Assembly: GCA_032718475.1 (NCBI GenBank)
Contig: JAUCBJ010008471.1
Span: 1 to 39,375, forward strand
Direction of reading: 5' to 3'
Source of the DNA: Nemertoderma westbladi
Taxonomy: Eukaryota > Xenacoelomorpha > Nemertodermatida > Nemertodermatidae
DNA length: 39,375 nucleotides
Below, piece by piece: positions 9,236-22,000 of this stretch; within the stretch, counting starts at the first letter, position 1, and every line of letters starts with the position of its first letter. The notes beneath the pieces are model-generated. The model saw nothing but the letters and a program-made list of their open reading frames with translations, was not told the origin of the DNA and did no database searches. The translations under genes and the position numbers were made by a program.

Positions 9236-9743
9236 TGAATATAATAACTAGGCTGTAGTAAATTGTTTCATTATCAATAGGCCTCGCTTATACAATATGT
9301 AAATAAATAATGACTGATCAGCTGATGTGATAGAATCTACCTTCCTACTGCTACCGGTACTACATAAGGTTAAATAAATGACCAGTCAGCCAGTGTGAGT
9401 TACCATTCTGCCTACTCCATACTCCAGTACTCGGCTACTGCATGGCCAGTTGTTGCTGTGTTGTTAGTTGCTGTGCTGGTCTGATGAACGCATGTCTGCT
9501 GTCTCAGTCTCACTGGTGTGAGATGTTGTCCTGTAGGACTACTGTTTGTACCGTCTTACCTCTTAGCACTTAGCTCTTAGGCCTATTCTCATCTGCTTAT
9601 CAGCTTATGGCTGTATGGTAGCGGAACTAATACTATCTGGCGTATCGGTACCGCCTACCGCTGTACCGGTAAATCAACTCAAATCAATAGACCTACCTAC
9701 CTAGGCCTACACCTTTCGCTTGCCATAATCTGACAGACAGATA
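9236..9743 (+). promoter_or_regulatory. Presumed promoter and 5' leader of the SLC26A11-like gene
   Basis: No other gene is seen between the hairpin region and the ATG at 9744. I find no convincing TATA box or initiator, and the transcription start cannot be placed. The assignment rests only on position. Confidence 0.3.
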
Positions 9744-10082
9744 ATGAGTGGCGATGATGAAAAAAATGACTTCCTGAAAAAGGAGGATGAATTTACAGGT
9801 GACAGCGTTCTCGATCAGCCTTCTATAAACGGAGATAATGCGGATGATGGGGAAAATATCGCCAAGCCCAGCGTCGGCGCTTTCGTCTGCAGAAACTTGA
9901 AACGAATATTTTCGAGGAGATATTTGGAGAAATGCGTCCGCCGTCGTGTTCCTATAATAAACTGGCTTCCTCGGTACAAGCGGCATTGGTTGCAGTGCGA
10001 TATAATAGCTGGTCTCACCGTCGGGTTGACTGTAGTTCCTCAGGGTTTAGCGTACGCTACACTAGCTGGATTACCGAGACAG
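9744..10082 (+). CDS. SLC26A11: SLC26A11-like exon 1
   Basis: Codes residues 1-113. An acidic cytosolic N-terminus (1-40) leads to a basic segment and CDIIAGLTVGLTVVPQGLAYA, the first membrane helix. The ATG at 9744 is the likely start because the family's N-terminus is of similar length; no upstream coding exon is seen. The donor CAG|GTAGGT follows residue Q113 (phase 0). Confidence 0.9.
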
Positions 10083-13000
10083 GTAGGTTTTCGTTACCGG
10101 TACGCGGTACTCTGACAGTCAGACAGTGACAGTGGGACTCGACACTGACGTTACTGGGAGGAATAGGCGTATGACTTGATCCGAGCAGCCGCGGAGACCA
10201 ATAGCTGAATAGATCAGCTTAAGGTAATATAGGTCTATGGGACTTATTTGTTATGGTGATCGCGTCGTTTTCGAAGTATCAAGTATGGCCTGTTTAGGGA
10301 ATATATTCCATATTCCGCCCAGAAACATTTGACCAGGTCCAGAAAAATGAATAACTCATTTTTCTGGGCCTGGTCAAATTTCTGTGTTACATAATCAGTT
10401 TTCATACAAAACAAATTTTATTTTAAAAGTTAAATATTGCTTTTCTGATTTACTTTCTTGGGCTATTTATTATATATTTTTTTATTTTCATTCAGTAATA
10501 AATATTTAACTTATAGTTTGTATAATAATTAACTACTGTGTTGTTTTCAGTATGGTTTGTACTCTGCGTTTATGGGTTGTATTATCTACTGTTTCCTCGG
10601 CACCTCGAAGGATATAACCCTTGGACCCACGGCTCTCATATCCATCATTATTAGCGGTTATATTCAATCCAACCCCATTTATGCAATCTTCCTTACATTC
10701 TTCTCCGGTGTAATTCTATTAGCAATGGGGCTACTTCATCTAGGTTAGTCAAATAATTAATTAATAAAGTCAATTATGTTATTAATTACCTTCGCCATGT
10801 TTATCCCCCTTTGTAGAGCTTTAATTATTCCAAATTATATATTTTTAGGATTTGTCGTCAACTTTATTTCATTCCCCGTCATTAATGGTTTCACTACAGC
10901 AGCAGCAATTGTTGTGGCTGCTTCCCAATTAAAGGTGAGTTTCAATTACATTAATTTCGAAAAAAAGTGATTCGAGTTTTAATTTATTAAAACGGCATAA
11001 AAGAGAGTTACAACGATTTATCTTAAGATCGTTTTTATGATAGACATTCCTGTGACTTGCGATGTCGGGCTTCATGATATATTCATCAACCTTCTTTCTA
11101 GAATAGATTATTTTATATTATCAATTGAGGTCAGGTTTCCATTATTATTTCATTATTATTTAACGGCACGGTTTAGCATTAGCGGCCCGCCAACGCCTCC
11201 AATATACGTTATTTACGTTGTATTATGGGCAGGTAGCACGAACTTAGTTCCAATCGAGGCGAACTTAGTTCCAATGGGTAGCACGAACTTAGTTCCAATC
11301 GAGGCGAACTTAGTTCCAATGGGTAGCACGAACTTAGTTCCAATGGGTAGCACGAACTTAGTTCCAATGGGTAGCACGAACTTAGTTCCAATGGGTAGCA
11401 CGAACTTAGTTCCAATGGGTAGCACGAACTTAGTTCCAATGGGTAGCACGAACTTAGTTCCAATGGGTAGCACGAACTTAGTTCCAATGGGTAGCACGAA
11501 CTTAGTTCCAATGGGTAGCACGAACTTAGTTCCAATGGGTAGCACGAACTTAGTTCCAATGGGTAGCACGAACTTAGTTCCAATGGGTAGCACGAACTTA
11601 GTTCCAATGGGTAGCACGAACTTAGTTCCAATGGGTAGCACGAACTTAGTTCCAATGGGTAGCACGAACTTAGTTCCAATGGGTAGCACGAACTTAGTTC
11701 CAATGGGTAGCACGAACTTAGTTCCAATGGGTAGCACGAACTTAGTTCCAATGGGTAGCACGAACTTAGTTCCAATCGAGGCGAACTTAGTTCCAATGGG
11801 TAGCACGAACTTAGTTCCAATGGGTAGCACGAACTTAGTTCCAATGGGTAGCACGAACTTAGTTCCAATCGAGGCGAACTTAGTTCCAATGGGTAGCACG
11901 AACTTAGTTCCAATGGGTAGCACGAACTTAGTTCCAATGGGTAGCACGAACTTAGTTCCAATGGGTAGCACGAACTTAGTTCCAATGGGTAGCACGAACT
12001 TAGTTCCAATGGGTAGCACGAACTTAGTTCCAATGGGTAGCACGAACTTAGTTCCAATGGGTAGCACGAACTTAGTTCCAATGGGTAGCACGAACTTAGT
12101 TCCAATGGGTAGCACGAACTTAGTTCCAATGGGTAGCACGAACTTAGTTCCAATGGGTAGCACGAACTTAGTTCCAATGGGTAGCACGAACTTAGTTCCA
12201 ATGGGTAGCACGAACTTAGTTCCAATGGGTAGCACGAACTTAGTTCCAATCGAGGCGAACTTAGTTCCAATGGGTAGCACGAACTTAGTTCCAATGGGTA
12301 GCACGAACTTAGTTCCAATGGGTAGCACGAACTTAGTTCCAATGGGTAGCACGAACTTAGTTCCAATGGGTAGCACGAACTTAGTTCCAATCGAGGCGAA
12401 CTTAGTTCCAATGGGTAGCACGAACTTAGTTCCAATGGGTAGCACGAACTTAGTTCCAATGGGTAGCACGAACTTAGTTCCAATGGGTAGCACGAACTTA
12501 GTTCCAATGGGTAGCACGAACTTAGTTCCAATGGGTAGCACGAACTTAGTTCCAATGGGTAGCACGAACTTAGTTCCAATGGGTAGCACGAACTTAGTTC
12601 CAATGGGTAGCACGAACTTAGTTCCAATGGGTAGCACGAACTTAGTTCCAATGGGTAGCACGAACTTAGTTCCAATGGGTAGCACGAACTTAGTTCCAAT
12701 GGGTAGCACGAACTTAGTTCCAATGGGTAGCACGAACTTAGTTCCAATGGGTAGCACGAACTTAGTTCCAATGGGTAGCACGAACTTAGTTCCAATGGGT
12801 AGCACGAACTTAGTTCCAATGGGTAGCCGAACTTAGTTCCAATGGGTAGCACGAACTTAGTTCCAATGGTTAGCACGAACTTAGTTCCAATGGGTAGCAC
12901 GAACTTAGTTCCAATGGGTAGCACGAACTTAGTTCCAATGGGTAGCACGAACTTAGTTCCAATCGAGGCGAACTTAGTTCCAATCGAGGCGAACTTAGTT

Positions 13001-16000
13001 CCAATCCCAGAAAATCAAAACGAACTTATAGTTCCAATGGGTAGCACGAACTTAGTTCCAATGCATGCGAATTTAGTTCCAATGTTTCAATCGTGGGGAT
13101 AGCCACGTAGTAGGCGGAGCCTATTGCGTATTGCCACTATTTGGGGTGGGTCAGGGTCAACAATAATTGTAAATAATTGTAAAACCTTTCTGTCAAACGA
13201 ATTATTATTAATGAATTAAATGTATAATTACACATTTTGAAATATATATTAATCACGAGTATACTGATACTGGCTGACTGAGTCTGTAGTATTATATACT
13301 CAAGTCATACACATTGTGCTATTTTCACACCAAATACAATATTTACCAGTTGTTTCGGTTTAGGTGGATGGGCGTTGTTTGGGTTAGGAGGTTGGGCGTT
13401 GTTTGGGTTAAGATTGTTTTGGTTAGGAGGTTGGACGTTTTGGGTTAGTTATTTACAATTATTATTTAACCATCCACCTAATGGTGCCATTAAACAGATA
13501 CTTCGCCAACTACGTGGCTCGCCTCACACCTGAAACATTGGAACTAAATTCGCATCCATTGGAACTAAGTTCGCATCCATTGGAACTAAGTTCGCATCCA
13601 TTGGAACTAAGTTCGTTTTGATATTCTGGGATTGGAACTAAGTTCGCCTCGATTGGAACTAAGTTCGCATCCATTGGAACTAAGTTCGCATCCATTGGAA
13701 CTAAGTTCGCATGCATTGGAACTAAGTTCGCATCCATTGGAACTAAGTTCGTTTTCGTTTTTCTCTAGTTATTGGAACTAAGTTCGCCTAAATTGGAACT
13801 AAATTCGCCAAAATTGGAACTAAATTCGTTTCCATTGGAACTAAATTCGCATGAGGCTTAAATTGGAACTTAAGTACGGGGAATCTTATGGGCATATTGA
13901 TGGTTATATGTGAAAATACAGCAAACTATTAACAACTACCAACTAACGTTCGCAGGTTTTGACCCTGAAGCCCCACTTTTTGACACTTTTCCTTCTTCCT
14001 CATCTCCATAATGTTACATATAAACCCTTAAAGTTTTAGTTTCTTTATAAAACTCAAAATGATATTCCTACAATACAGACTTTATGTAAGTAAGTGCCAG
14101 TGGTAAGATACTGAATATCTACCTACTCCAACCACTTTATAACACTGACTATTCTACTCAAACTGATACCGCTACCTATCACTGAAACTGAGCAGACAAT
14201 AGACTATTAGGTAGGTGTAGCGGTATTGCAGTGCCTTTCACACAGTGAACCATGCTGTTAGGTATACTACAGTAATATGCTGTATATTCAACCTACATTG
14301 CTTTGATTATTGAATACTTTGAATACTTTCCATGTCCGACAGATATGTGATGATTAACGAAATATTGTCGATAAACTTCGGTTTATGTTGATAATTATGT
14401 TGCCTTCCTTCTGAGTCTGTCGAACTCTCGTAGTTTTTTTCACGGACGCCTATGGATCTGAGATAGACACGGGCCGCGCTGGGCCGGGCCGGGCTTTGGC
14501 CGAATTATAAATATTGGAAAGCCCGCTATTGTTTAATAATTATATTATCCAGTTAACAAAACACAATAATATTAAAATTTTTGTTACATATTTTTTATCA
14601 CAAAATTAAATTATTCTATATTTAATTTCCCGGTAACTACGGTTGTTTCATAATTTATTTGTGTCTTTGTTTAACTTTTTAATGTACCTTTGCTACATTC
14701 TCAGACTCACATACATATTACTTAAAGTAGAGCCTAGAAGGTAGACTGTCTCATACGTAGGCTTACCATCTTACAGGCTATACAATTTAAAACCAGGTAT
14801 TGGTTTGTTATTGTTTTTTATTTTACTGTAGTTTGAGTTTTTGTTTAATTTTGTTATAATTAAATAATTGAATCGAAATTTAGATACTGCGATGTCTGAC
14901 ACACTCTGACAGTAGTTAGTAATATCATCGAAATATAAATCCATCGAAACTAAAACGATGAGGCACGCACATTATTTCCTACCTAACGTCTCTGTGTATA
15001 TTATAATTCGATTTTTCTAATGCACAAACAACCAGCAGATTACAAACTGATATTGTATTTGGAATCAGTGTATGTAAATTGATCAAAAAAGTTAAAATTT
15101 TATTTTATGCTGTAATGTTTAGAAAAATTAAAATTAACGGGCCTTGTCGGGGGGGGGGGGGGGGGGCGGGCCGGGCCGAGACCCTACGGGCCGGGCCGGG
15201 CTGTGAATAACCGGCCCGTGTCCGTCTCTGCTATGGATATCTGATAACTCAGCAAATCGTATTGATTCCCTATTAGTCGCCTAAATTATAATAAAAAATG
15301 ATGGAAATGGGATAATAACGATGGTTGGAGTGACTACTTTATAGGATTTCCATCACAATTAACTTATTATATTCAATTTTAAAATAATAAATAATTCATC
15401 ACGATTAACGATAACAGATAGAAGTGGCTGGTGCCATAAAGTAAAGTGCCGCGTAGCATCATAGAAAATAATCTAGCACTTTATTTTACAGTACTCAAGT
15501 TAATTTATAAATCTTGAGTAGAGTGTAGCGAGGATTATAATGGAAACCAGTAACGCAGTTTATATTCCATATGACAGGCGTCGATTTTATTAGATAGGTC
15601 TCCTGTCAACGAAAGTATAAGTTATAAGATGCTATTTCGGATTTGCATCCCTTTATCAGCGCACTTGCACCACCGTAACCTATGTTTAATTGTTGATACA
15701 CAAATTAATGGATTTTATTGGAGTAAAATAAATGCGCTTTGGAGTAAAATAAAGTGAGACAATATAATATCAAGCAAAGCAAACAGTCGGCCGAAGCCGG
15801 AGGCGACCCGAAGGCTCCTCTTTCGATAGCTGCTACCCGAGGGTAGGGGTGGTCGCTACTCCTATCCCAAGATTTGCTCCCAGTTATTTAACTGGTACTC
15901 ATTTTATCGACCCCAGTGGATGAAAGGCTGAGTGGACCCTGGCGGGGCTGAACCTACAACCAATAGATTGCAGGCCCGGCGCTCAACCAACTGAGCTACC

Positions 16001-19000
16001 CCGCTCAAATTCTAAAGATATCATTATTGTTGGCCCAAAATGATTTTTCTCCTACCTCTATGTTCCTATATTTTATTTCTCAACGGCATCATCCTTTCGT
16101 AATTTTTCGTTTCGTTAGTAATTTTGGTGCAATGTGTTGATTACTAATCGTATCGGTTCCCTTTATCCTTATAGAATCTACTAGGTTTACATAACATTCC
16201 TCGAGATTTCATTCATTGTTTAATCGAAACATTTAAAAAGATTGAAGACACCAAGTGAGTTACTGCAATAATATTCCTCTCTATTATTCTAATATATTTA
16301 TAACATTTATAAAATGTTAATAGAAAAACTTGAGATCTAATTACGATTACACTATTGCCACAGGACTAGCAATTAATTCAGTTACGTCTACCGGATCCCC
16401 CCTAACCACTCACACCATCTACTCCCATTGAGTTCATAGTGAAATTTGGTATTAGTTTGTGACAACTATTTTTTTTGTATAAATTTATTTGTGACTATAA
16501 GATGAAATCCTTCTCCTAATAACCTTAAGTCTTAGAAACGTTTTCCACTCTTTAGCTTTCTTGCACTCGCTTCGCTTGGGCTAAAAACAAACCGAAAATG
16601 AGTGAAAAATCCGGTGTTTTCCGCTTAATTTTTTTTTATCGAATAATCATCCTTAAAAAGTCCTTAAATTAATTTTTAACACTTAAACTGGTAGAAACAC
16701 ATATTTGTGTTTTCAGAATACAATGTTGACTTGGTCCTGTATATATTTCGTTGTATTGACTTGGTAAAAACACAAATATGTGTTTTACACTTTTATGTCA
16801 CGAGCTGGTCTAACCATTTTAGAAACTACGTTTCGAGTTGGTATGAACACAAATTTGTGTTTTACACTTTTATGTCACGAGCTGGTCGAACCGTTTTAGA
16901 AACTACGTTTCGAGTTGGTATGAACACAAATTTGTGTTTTACACTTTTATGTCACGAGCTGGTCGAACCGTTTTAGAAACTACGTTTCGAGTTGGTATGA
17001 ACACAAATTTGTGTTTTACACTTTTATGACACGAGCTGGTCGAACCGTTTTAGAAACTACGTTTCGAGTTGGTATGAACACAAATTTGTGTTTTACACTT
17101 TTATATCACGAGCTGGTCGAACCGTTTTAGAAACTACGTTTCGAGTTGGTATGAACACAAATTTGTGTTTTACACTTTTATGTCACGAGCTGATCTAACC
17201 GTTTTAGAAACTACGTTTCGAGTTGGTATGAACACAAATTTGTGTTTTACACTTTTATGTCACGAGCTGATCTAACCGTTTTAGAAACTACGTTTCGAGT
17301 TGGTATGAACACAAATTTGTGTTTTACACTTTTATGTCACGAGCTGATCTAACCGTTTTAGAAACTACGTTTCGAGTTGGTATGAACACAAATTTGTGTT
17401 TTACACTTTTATGTCACGAGCTGGTCGAACCGTTTTAGAAACTACGTTTCGAGTTGGTATGAACACAAATTTGTGTTTTACACTTTTATGTCACGAGCTG
17501 ATCTAACCGTTTTAGAAACTACGTTTCGAGTTGGTATGAACACAAATTTGTGTTTTACACTTTTATGTCACGAGCTGATCTAACCATTTTAGAAACTACG
17601 TTTCGAGTTGGTATGAACACAAATTTGTGTTTTACACTTTTATGTCACGAGCTGATCTAACCGTTTTAGAAACTACGTTTCGAGTTGGTATGAACACAAA
17701 TTTGTGTTTTACACTTTTATGTCACGAGCTGATCTAACCATTTTAGAAACTACGTTTCGAGTTGGTATGAACACAAATTTGTGTTTTACACTTTTATGTC
17801 ACGAGCTGATCTAACCGTTTTAGAAACTACGTTTCGAGTTGGTATGAACACAAATTTGTGTTTTACACTTTTATGTCACGAGCTGATCTAACCGTTTTAG
17901 AAACTACGTTTCGAGTTGGTATGAACACAAATTTGTGTTTTACACTTTTATGTCACGAGCTGATCTAACCGTTTTAGAAACTACGTTTCGAGTTGGTATG
18001 AACACAAATTTGTGTTTTACACTTTTATGTCACGAGCTGGTCGAACCGTTTTAGAAACTACGTTTCGAGTTGGTATGAACACAAATTTGTGTTTTACACT
18101 TTTATGTCACGAGCTGGTCGAACCGTTTTAGAAACTACGTTTCGAGTTGGTATGAACACAAATTTGTGTTTTACACTTTTATGTCACGAGCTGGTCGAAC
18201 CGTTTTAGAAACTACGTTTCGAGTTGGTATGAACACAAATTTGTGTTTTACACTTTTATGTCACGAGCTGATCTAACCGTTTTAGAAACTACGTTTCGAG
18301 TTGGTATGAACACAAATTTGTGTTTTACACTTTTATGTCACGAGCTGATCTAACCATTTTAGAAACTACGTTTCGAGTTGGTATGAACACAAATTTGTGT
18401 TTTACACTTTTATGTCACGAGCTGATCTAACCGTTTTAGAAACTACGTTTCGAGTTGGTATGAACACAAATTTGTGTTTTACACTTTTATGTCACGAGCT
18501 GATCTAACCATTTTAGAAACTACGTTTCGAGTTGGTATGAACACAAATTTGTGTTTTACACTTTTATGTCACGAGCTGATCTAACCATTTTAGAAACTTC
18601 GTTTCGAGTTGGTATGAACACAAATTTGTGTTTTACACTTTTATGTCACGAGCTGATCTAACCATTTTAGAAACTACGTTTCGAGTTGGTATGAACACAA
18701 ATTTGTGTTTTACACTTTTATGTCACGAGCTGGTCGAACCATTTTAGAAACTACGTTTCGAGTTGGTATGAACACAAATTTGTGTTTTACACTTTTATGT
18801 CACGAGCTGGTCGAACCGTTTTAGAAACTACGTTTCGAGTTGGTATGAACACAAATTTGTGTTTTACACTTTTATGTCACGAGCTGATCTAACCATTTTA
18901 GAAACTACGTTTCGAGTTGGTATGAACACAAATTTGTGTTTTACACTTTTATGTCACGAGCTGATCTAACCGTTTTAGAAACTACGTTTCGAGTTGGTAT

Positions 19001-22000
19001 GAACACAAATTTGTGTTTTACACTTTTATGTCACGAGCTGGTCGAACCGTTTTTGAAACTACGTTTCGAGTTGGTATGAACACAAATTTGTGTTTTACAC
19101 TTTTATGTCACGAGCTGGTCGAACTGTTTTAGAAACTACGTTTCGAGTTGGTATGAACACAAATTTGTGTTTTACACTTTTATGTCACGAGCTGATCTAA
19201 CCATTTTAGAAACTACGTTTCGAGTTGGTATGAACACAAATTTGTGTTTTACACTTTTATGTCACGAGCTGATCTAACCGTTTTAGAAACTACGTTTCGA
19301 GTTGGTATGAACACAAATTTGTGTTTTACACTTTTATGTCACGAGCTGATCTAACCATTTTAGAAACTACGTTTCGAGTTGGTATGAACACAAATTTGTG
19401 TTTTACACTTTTATGTCACGAGCTGATCTAACCATTTTAGAAACTACGTTTCGAGTTGGTATGAACACAAATTTGTGTTTTACACTTTTATGTCACGAGC
19501 TGATCTAACCATTTTAGAAACTACGTTTCGAGTTGGTATGAACACAAATTTGTGTTTTACACTTTTATGTCACGAGCTGATCTAACCATTTTAGAAACTA
19601 CGTTTCGAGTTGGTATGAACACAAATTTGTGTTTTACACTTTTATGTCACGAGCTGATCTAACCATTTTAGAAACTACGTTTCGAGTTGGTATGAACACA
19701 AATTTGTGTTTTACACTTTTATGTCACGAGCTGATCTAACCATTTTAGAAACTACGTTTCGAGTTGGTATGAACACAAATTTGTGTTTTACACTTTTATG
19801 TCACGAGCTGATCTAACCATTTTAGAAACTACGTTTCGAGTTGGTATGAACACAAATTTGTGTTTTACACTTTTATGTCACGAGCTGATCTAACCATTTT
19901 AGAAACTACGTTTCGAGTTGGTATGAACACAAATTTGTGTTTTACACTTTTATGTCACGAGCTGATCTAACCATTTTAGAAACTACGTTTCGAGTTGGTA
20001 TGAACACAAATTTGTGTTTTACACTTTTATGTCACGAGCTGATCTAACCATTTTAGAAACTACGTTTCGAGTTGGTATGAACACAAATTTGTGTTTTACA
20101 CTTTTATGTCACGAGCTGATCTAACCGTTTTAGAAACTACGTTTCGAGTTGGTATGAACACAAATTTGTGTTTTACACTTTTATGTCACGAGCTGATCTA
20201 ACCATTTTAGAAACTACGTTTCGAGTTGGTATGAACACAAATTTGTGTTTTACACTTTTATGTCACGAGCTGATCTAACCGTTTTAGAAACTACGTTTCG
20301 AGTTGGTATGAACACAAATTTGTGTTTTACACTTTTATGTCACGAGCTGATCTAACCATTTTAGAAACTACGTTTCGAGTTGGTATGAACACAAATTTGT
20401 GTTTTACACTTTTATGTCACGAGCTGATCTAACCGTTTTAGAAACTACGTTTCGAGTTGGTATGAACACAAATTTGTGTTTTACACTTTTATGTCACGAG
20501 CTGATCTAACCGTTTTAGAAACTACGTTTCGAGTTGGTATTAACACAAATTTGTGTTTTACACTTTTATGTCACGAGCTGATCTAACCATTTTAGAAACT
20601 ACGTTTCGAGTTGGTATGAACACAAATTTGTGTTTTACACTTTTATGTCACGAGCTGATCTAACCATTTTAGAAACTACGTTTCGAGTTGGTATGAACAC
20701 AAATTTGTGTTTTACACTTTTATGTCACGAGCTGATCTAACCATTTTAGAAACTACGTTTCGAGTTGGTATGAACACAAATTTGTGTTTTACACTTTTAT
20801 GTCACGAGCTGATCTAACCATTTTAGAAACTACGTTTCGAGTTGGTATGAACACAAATTTGTGTTTTACACTTTTATGTCACGAGCTGATCTAACCATTT
20901 TAGAAACTACGTTTCGAGTTGGTATGAACACAAATTTGTGTTTTACACTTTTATGTCACGAGCTGATCTAACCATTTTAGAAACTACGTTTCGAGTTGGT
21001 ATGAACACAAATTTGTGTTTTACACTTTTATGTCACGAGCTGATCTAACCATTTTAGAAACTACGTTTCGAGTTGGTATGAACACAAATTTGTGTTTTAC
21101 ACTTTTATGTCACGAGCTGGTCGAACCGTTTTTGAAACTACGTTTCGAGTTGGTATGAACACAAATTTGTGTTTTACACTTTTATGTCACGAGCTGGTCG
21201 AACTGTTTTAGAAACTACGTTTCGAGTTGGTATGAACACAAATTTGTGTTTTACACTTTTATGTCACGAGCTGATCTAACCATTTTAGAAACTACGTTTC
21301 GAGTTGGTATGAACACAAATTTGTGTTTTACACTTTTATGTCACGAGCTGATCTAACCGTTTTAGAAACTACGTTTCGAGTTGGTATGAACACAAATTTG
21401 TGTTTTACACTTTTATGTCACGAGCTGATCTAACCATTTTAGAAACTACGTTTCGAGTTGGTATGAACACAAATTTGTGTTTTACACTTTTATGTCACGA
21501 GCTGATCTAACCATTTTAGAAACTACGTTTCGAGTTGGTATGAACACAAATTTGTGTTTTACACTTTTATGTCACGAGCTGATCTAACCATTTTAGAAAC
21601 TACGTTTCGAGTTGGTATGAACACAAATTTGTGTTTTACACTTTTATGTCACGAGCTGATCTAACCATTTTAGAAACTACGTTTCGAGTTGGTATGAACA
21701 CAAATTTGTGTTTTACACTTTTATGTCACGAGCTGATCTAACCATTTTAGAAACTACGTTTCGAGTTGGTATGAACACAAATTTGTGTTTTACACTTTTA
21801 TGTCACGAGCTGATCTAACCATTTTAGAAACTACGTTTCGAGTTGGTATGAACACAAATTTGTGTTTTACACTTTTATGTCACGAGCTGATCTAACCATT
21901 TTAGAAACTACGTTTCGAGTTGGTATGAACACAAATTTGTGTTTTACACTTTTATGTCACGAGCTGATCTAACCATTTTAGAAACTACGTTTCGAGTTGG

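Larger units (their letters stand above)
9024..10102. promoter_or_regulatory. Cluster of palindromic TACCGGTA sites around the gene's first exon
   Basis: The 8-bp palindrome TACCGGTA occurs exactly at 9024, 9055, 9215, 9352, 9664 and 10095: six times in about 1.1 kb spanning the presumed promoter, 5' leader, exon 1 and start of intron 1. Many partial forms (ggtacc, taccgg) lie between. Elsewhere I noticed it only within exon 7 (35612). It resembles the AACCGGTT core recognised by Grainyhead/CP2 factors, but the outer bases differ, so the binding factor is unknown. Remnants of a palindromic repeat are an alternative. Confidence 0.35.
11232..13885. mobile_element. Element A: foldback-like element with 24/21-bp repeat arms (intron 3)
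   Basis: A perfect 9-bp direct repeat TTATGGGCA flanks the element (11223-11231 and 13886-13894), as expected of a target-site duplication. The left arm is an array of 24/21-bp units (11232-13084); the right arm is a short array of the same units in inverse orientation (13537-13872). The centre (13085-13536) also folds back: 13101-13116 against 13504-13519 match 15/16, and 13162-13176 against 13449-13463 match perfectly. One odd unit (cccagaaaatcaaaacg, 13006-13022) has its inverted partner at 13614-13630 (16/17). No transposase is present. A 9-bp duplication is known for Drosophila FB and Mutator-like elements. Confidence 0.75.

Noticed and set aside
9693-10018. Minus-strand frames opposite exon 1
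   Set aside because: Shadows of the first SLC26A11-like exon, which has strong family similarity on the plus strand.
10327-10379. Call as a microRNA gene
   Set aside because: The 5-nt loop and almost perfect stem fit a foldback repeat at least as well; no expression evidence is available.
11037-13102. Long open frames of about 530-600 codons on both strands over the 24-bp array
   Set aside because: Unit lengths are multiples of three and lack stops, so several frames stay open at once; no flanking domain, and the array is intronic and inside element A.
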